The position numbers and the translations under genes are program-made. The notes under the pieces were generated by a model. The model was not told where the DNA came from and did not search any database. It saw only the letters and a list, made by a program, of their open reading frames with translations. From contig JAPYMA010003052.1 in assembly GCA_035041965.1 (NCBI GenBank), positions 186,001 through 250,000 on the forward strand: a stretch of 64,000 nucleotides of DNA, written 5' to 3'. Every line of letters begins with the position of its first letter. Positions within the stretch are counted from its first letter, which is position 1. This DNA is from Anisakis pegreffii (Eukaryota; Nematoda; Chromadorea; Rhabditida; Anisakidae). Below are positions 63,200 through 64,000 of the stretch, piece by piece.

Positions 63200-63618
63200 A
63201 CATATGCTGCTTAATCTGATAGAATCAAGCAAATAATGTCGTCACATACGAGAAGCGCTCATAAAATGATTCCGAACCGAAAGATCGTCAAAACTGAAAC
63301 GTAACAGTGATGCTACACACCAAATGAGATGAAACACACAGAATGAAAATTCTTTTTGACAAAACAACACGAAATTGTGCACACGTGTTGAAAAAATTAT
63401 CGTCAATGACTAACGAAAATCTGATGAAAAATATTCCCAGTTAATGGATCGTGTGAGAGAGGAATACTTCGGATGCTATAAACAAAAACAACGCATAAAA
63501 ACACGAGCGAAATCCAATTTCAATGGAACAGTGCAGAATGTTTATTCACAATAATCATTTGCATCACTATTTCCGTTCTTTGCAATTGCTGTTTCACAAT
63601 TGCTAACGTTCACTACTT
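63200..63618. promoter_or_regulatory. Putative 5' flank of CNOT10
   Basis: The region directly upstream of the CNOT10 start. No TATA-like or other element stands out. The only visible feature is the pyrimidine-containing TCTATCAG (minus strand) just before the ATG. Confidence 0.25.
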
Positions 63619-63985
63619 CAATTGCCACTGCAGTATTGGCGTAATGCGAGTGTTTGGCATTAAGCATTAGTTCGCATGTCTGCTGCACACCCAAACAAAA
63701 TAATCGCATGATATTCGTTCAGCATTAACATTCACTCTTTCCATATGTTCATTGCACTGTTCGAGGAAACCACTGACTATGAGCAACATTCGAGCAAACT
63801 ATCTTGTCTTATATGATAACTAAATCACTACATGTGCAGTTAGTCTTGTGCATTGCCACTATAGCATTGGCGCAGTGCGAGTGTGTTTGGCATTGAACAT
63901 TACTTCGCACCCAAACAAAATAATCGCACGACATACTATTCGTGCAACATCGTCATTCACTTTTTCATATGTTGATTGCTAACCA
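63619..63985. repeat. Two tandem copies of a ~230-bp repeat
   Basis: 63619-63750 and 63852-63985 share GTGCGAGTG/ATGCGAGTG, TTTGGCATT, CACCCAAACAAAATAATCGCA and TTTTCATATGTTSATTGC-like blocks with a period of about 230 bp. The second copy runs to near the window end, so more copies may follow. Confidence 0.75.
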
Positions 63986-64000
63986 GCAACAAAACTATCT

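Overview
The window looks like nuclear genomic DNA of a nematode, most likely a parasitic or otherwise repeat-rich species; I cannot name the genus. It is AT-rich. Its genes are cut into many small exons, with introns from under 100 bp to about 1 kb and acceptors mostly of the short TTTCAG/TTTTAG type. One gene belongs to the cytoplasmic tyrosine-phosphatase class that is strongly expanded in nematodes. No bacterial signatures (operons, ribosome binding sites) are present. Most long open frames are chance frames in AT-rich sequence, and the real coding signal lies in short exons with consensus splice borders.

Four multi-exon genes can be supported. (1) A Son-of-sevenless (SOS) Ras guanine-nucleotide exchange factor on the minus strand, 28941 down to at least 18123: 26 exons, all joining in phase, covering histone fold, DH, PH, REM and CDC25 domains. 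Its proline-rich tail was not found. (2) A small cytochrome b5 on the minus strand, 45229-44182, three exons. (3) A tyrosine-phosphatase-like protein on the plus strand, about 47444-51156. It has lost both the catalytic cysteine and the WPD aspartate, so it is a predicted pseudophosphatase. (4) CNOT10 of the CCR4-NOT complex on the minus strand, 63199-59169, eleven exons. Two weaker minus-strand coding signals lie at 1250-2052 and 9812-9973.

Layout: 1-18 kb is mostly AT-rich DNA with little recognisable content. 18-29 kb is SOS, whose introns carry a foldback MITE and two copies of a dispersed repeat. 32.5-33.8 kb is an array of units of about 239 bp in both orientations, with relatives at 42.1-42.7 and 46.6 kb. 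37.7-38.9 kb is a tandem duplication, one copy of which carries a 435-bp GC-rich insert with inverted ends. 42.8-43.7 and 48.1-49.0 kb are inverted copies of a non-autonomous hAT-like element, the second with an intact 8-bp target duplication inside a phosphatase intron. From 47.2 to 57.7 kb there is a tandem duplication of the phosphatase locus. Its second unit keeps the first recognised exon and the 3' flank, but its middle is replaced by about 4.7 kb of GC-richer, highly structured sequence.

That replaced block (about 52.4-57.1 kb) is the most unusual part of the window. It holds a 548-bp tandem repeat whose 183-bp core is identical in both copies although its flanks have diverged. It also holds histone-type 3' stem-loops with no histone gene nearby, a near-perfect 46-bp palindrome and a nested hairpin. 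The genes are not an operon; SOS, CNOT10, cytochrome b5 and the phosphatase-like gene have no evident shared pathway.
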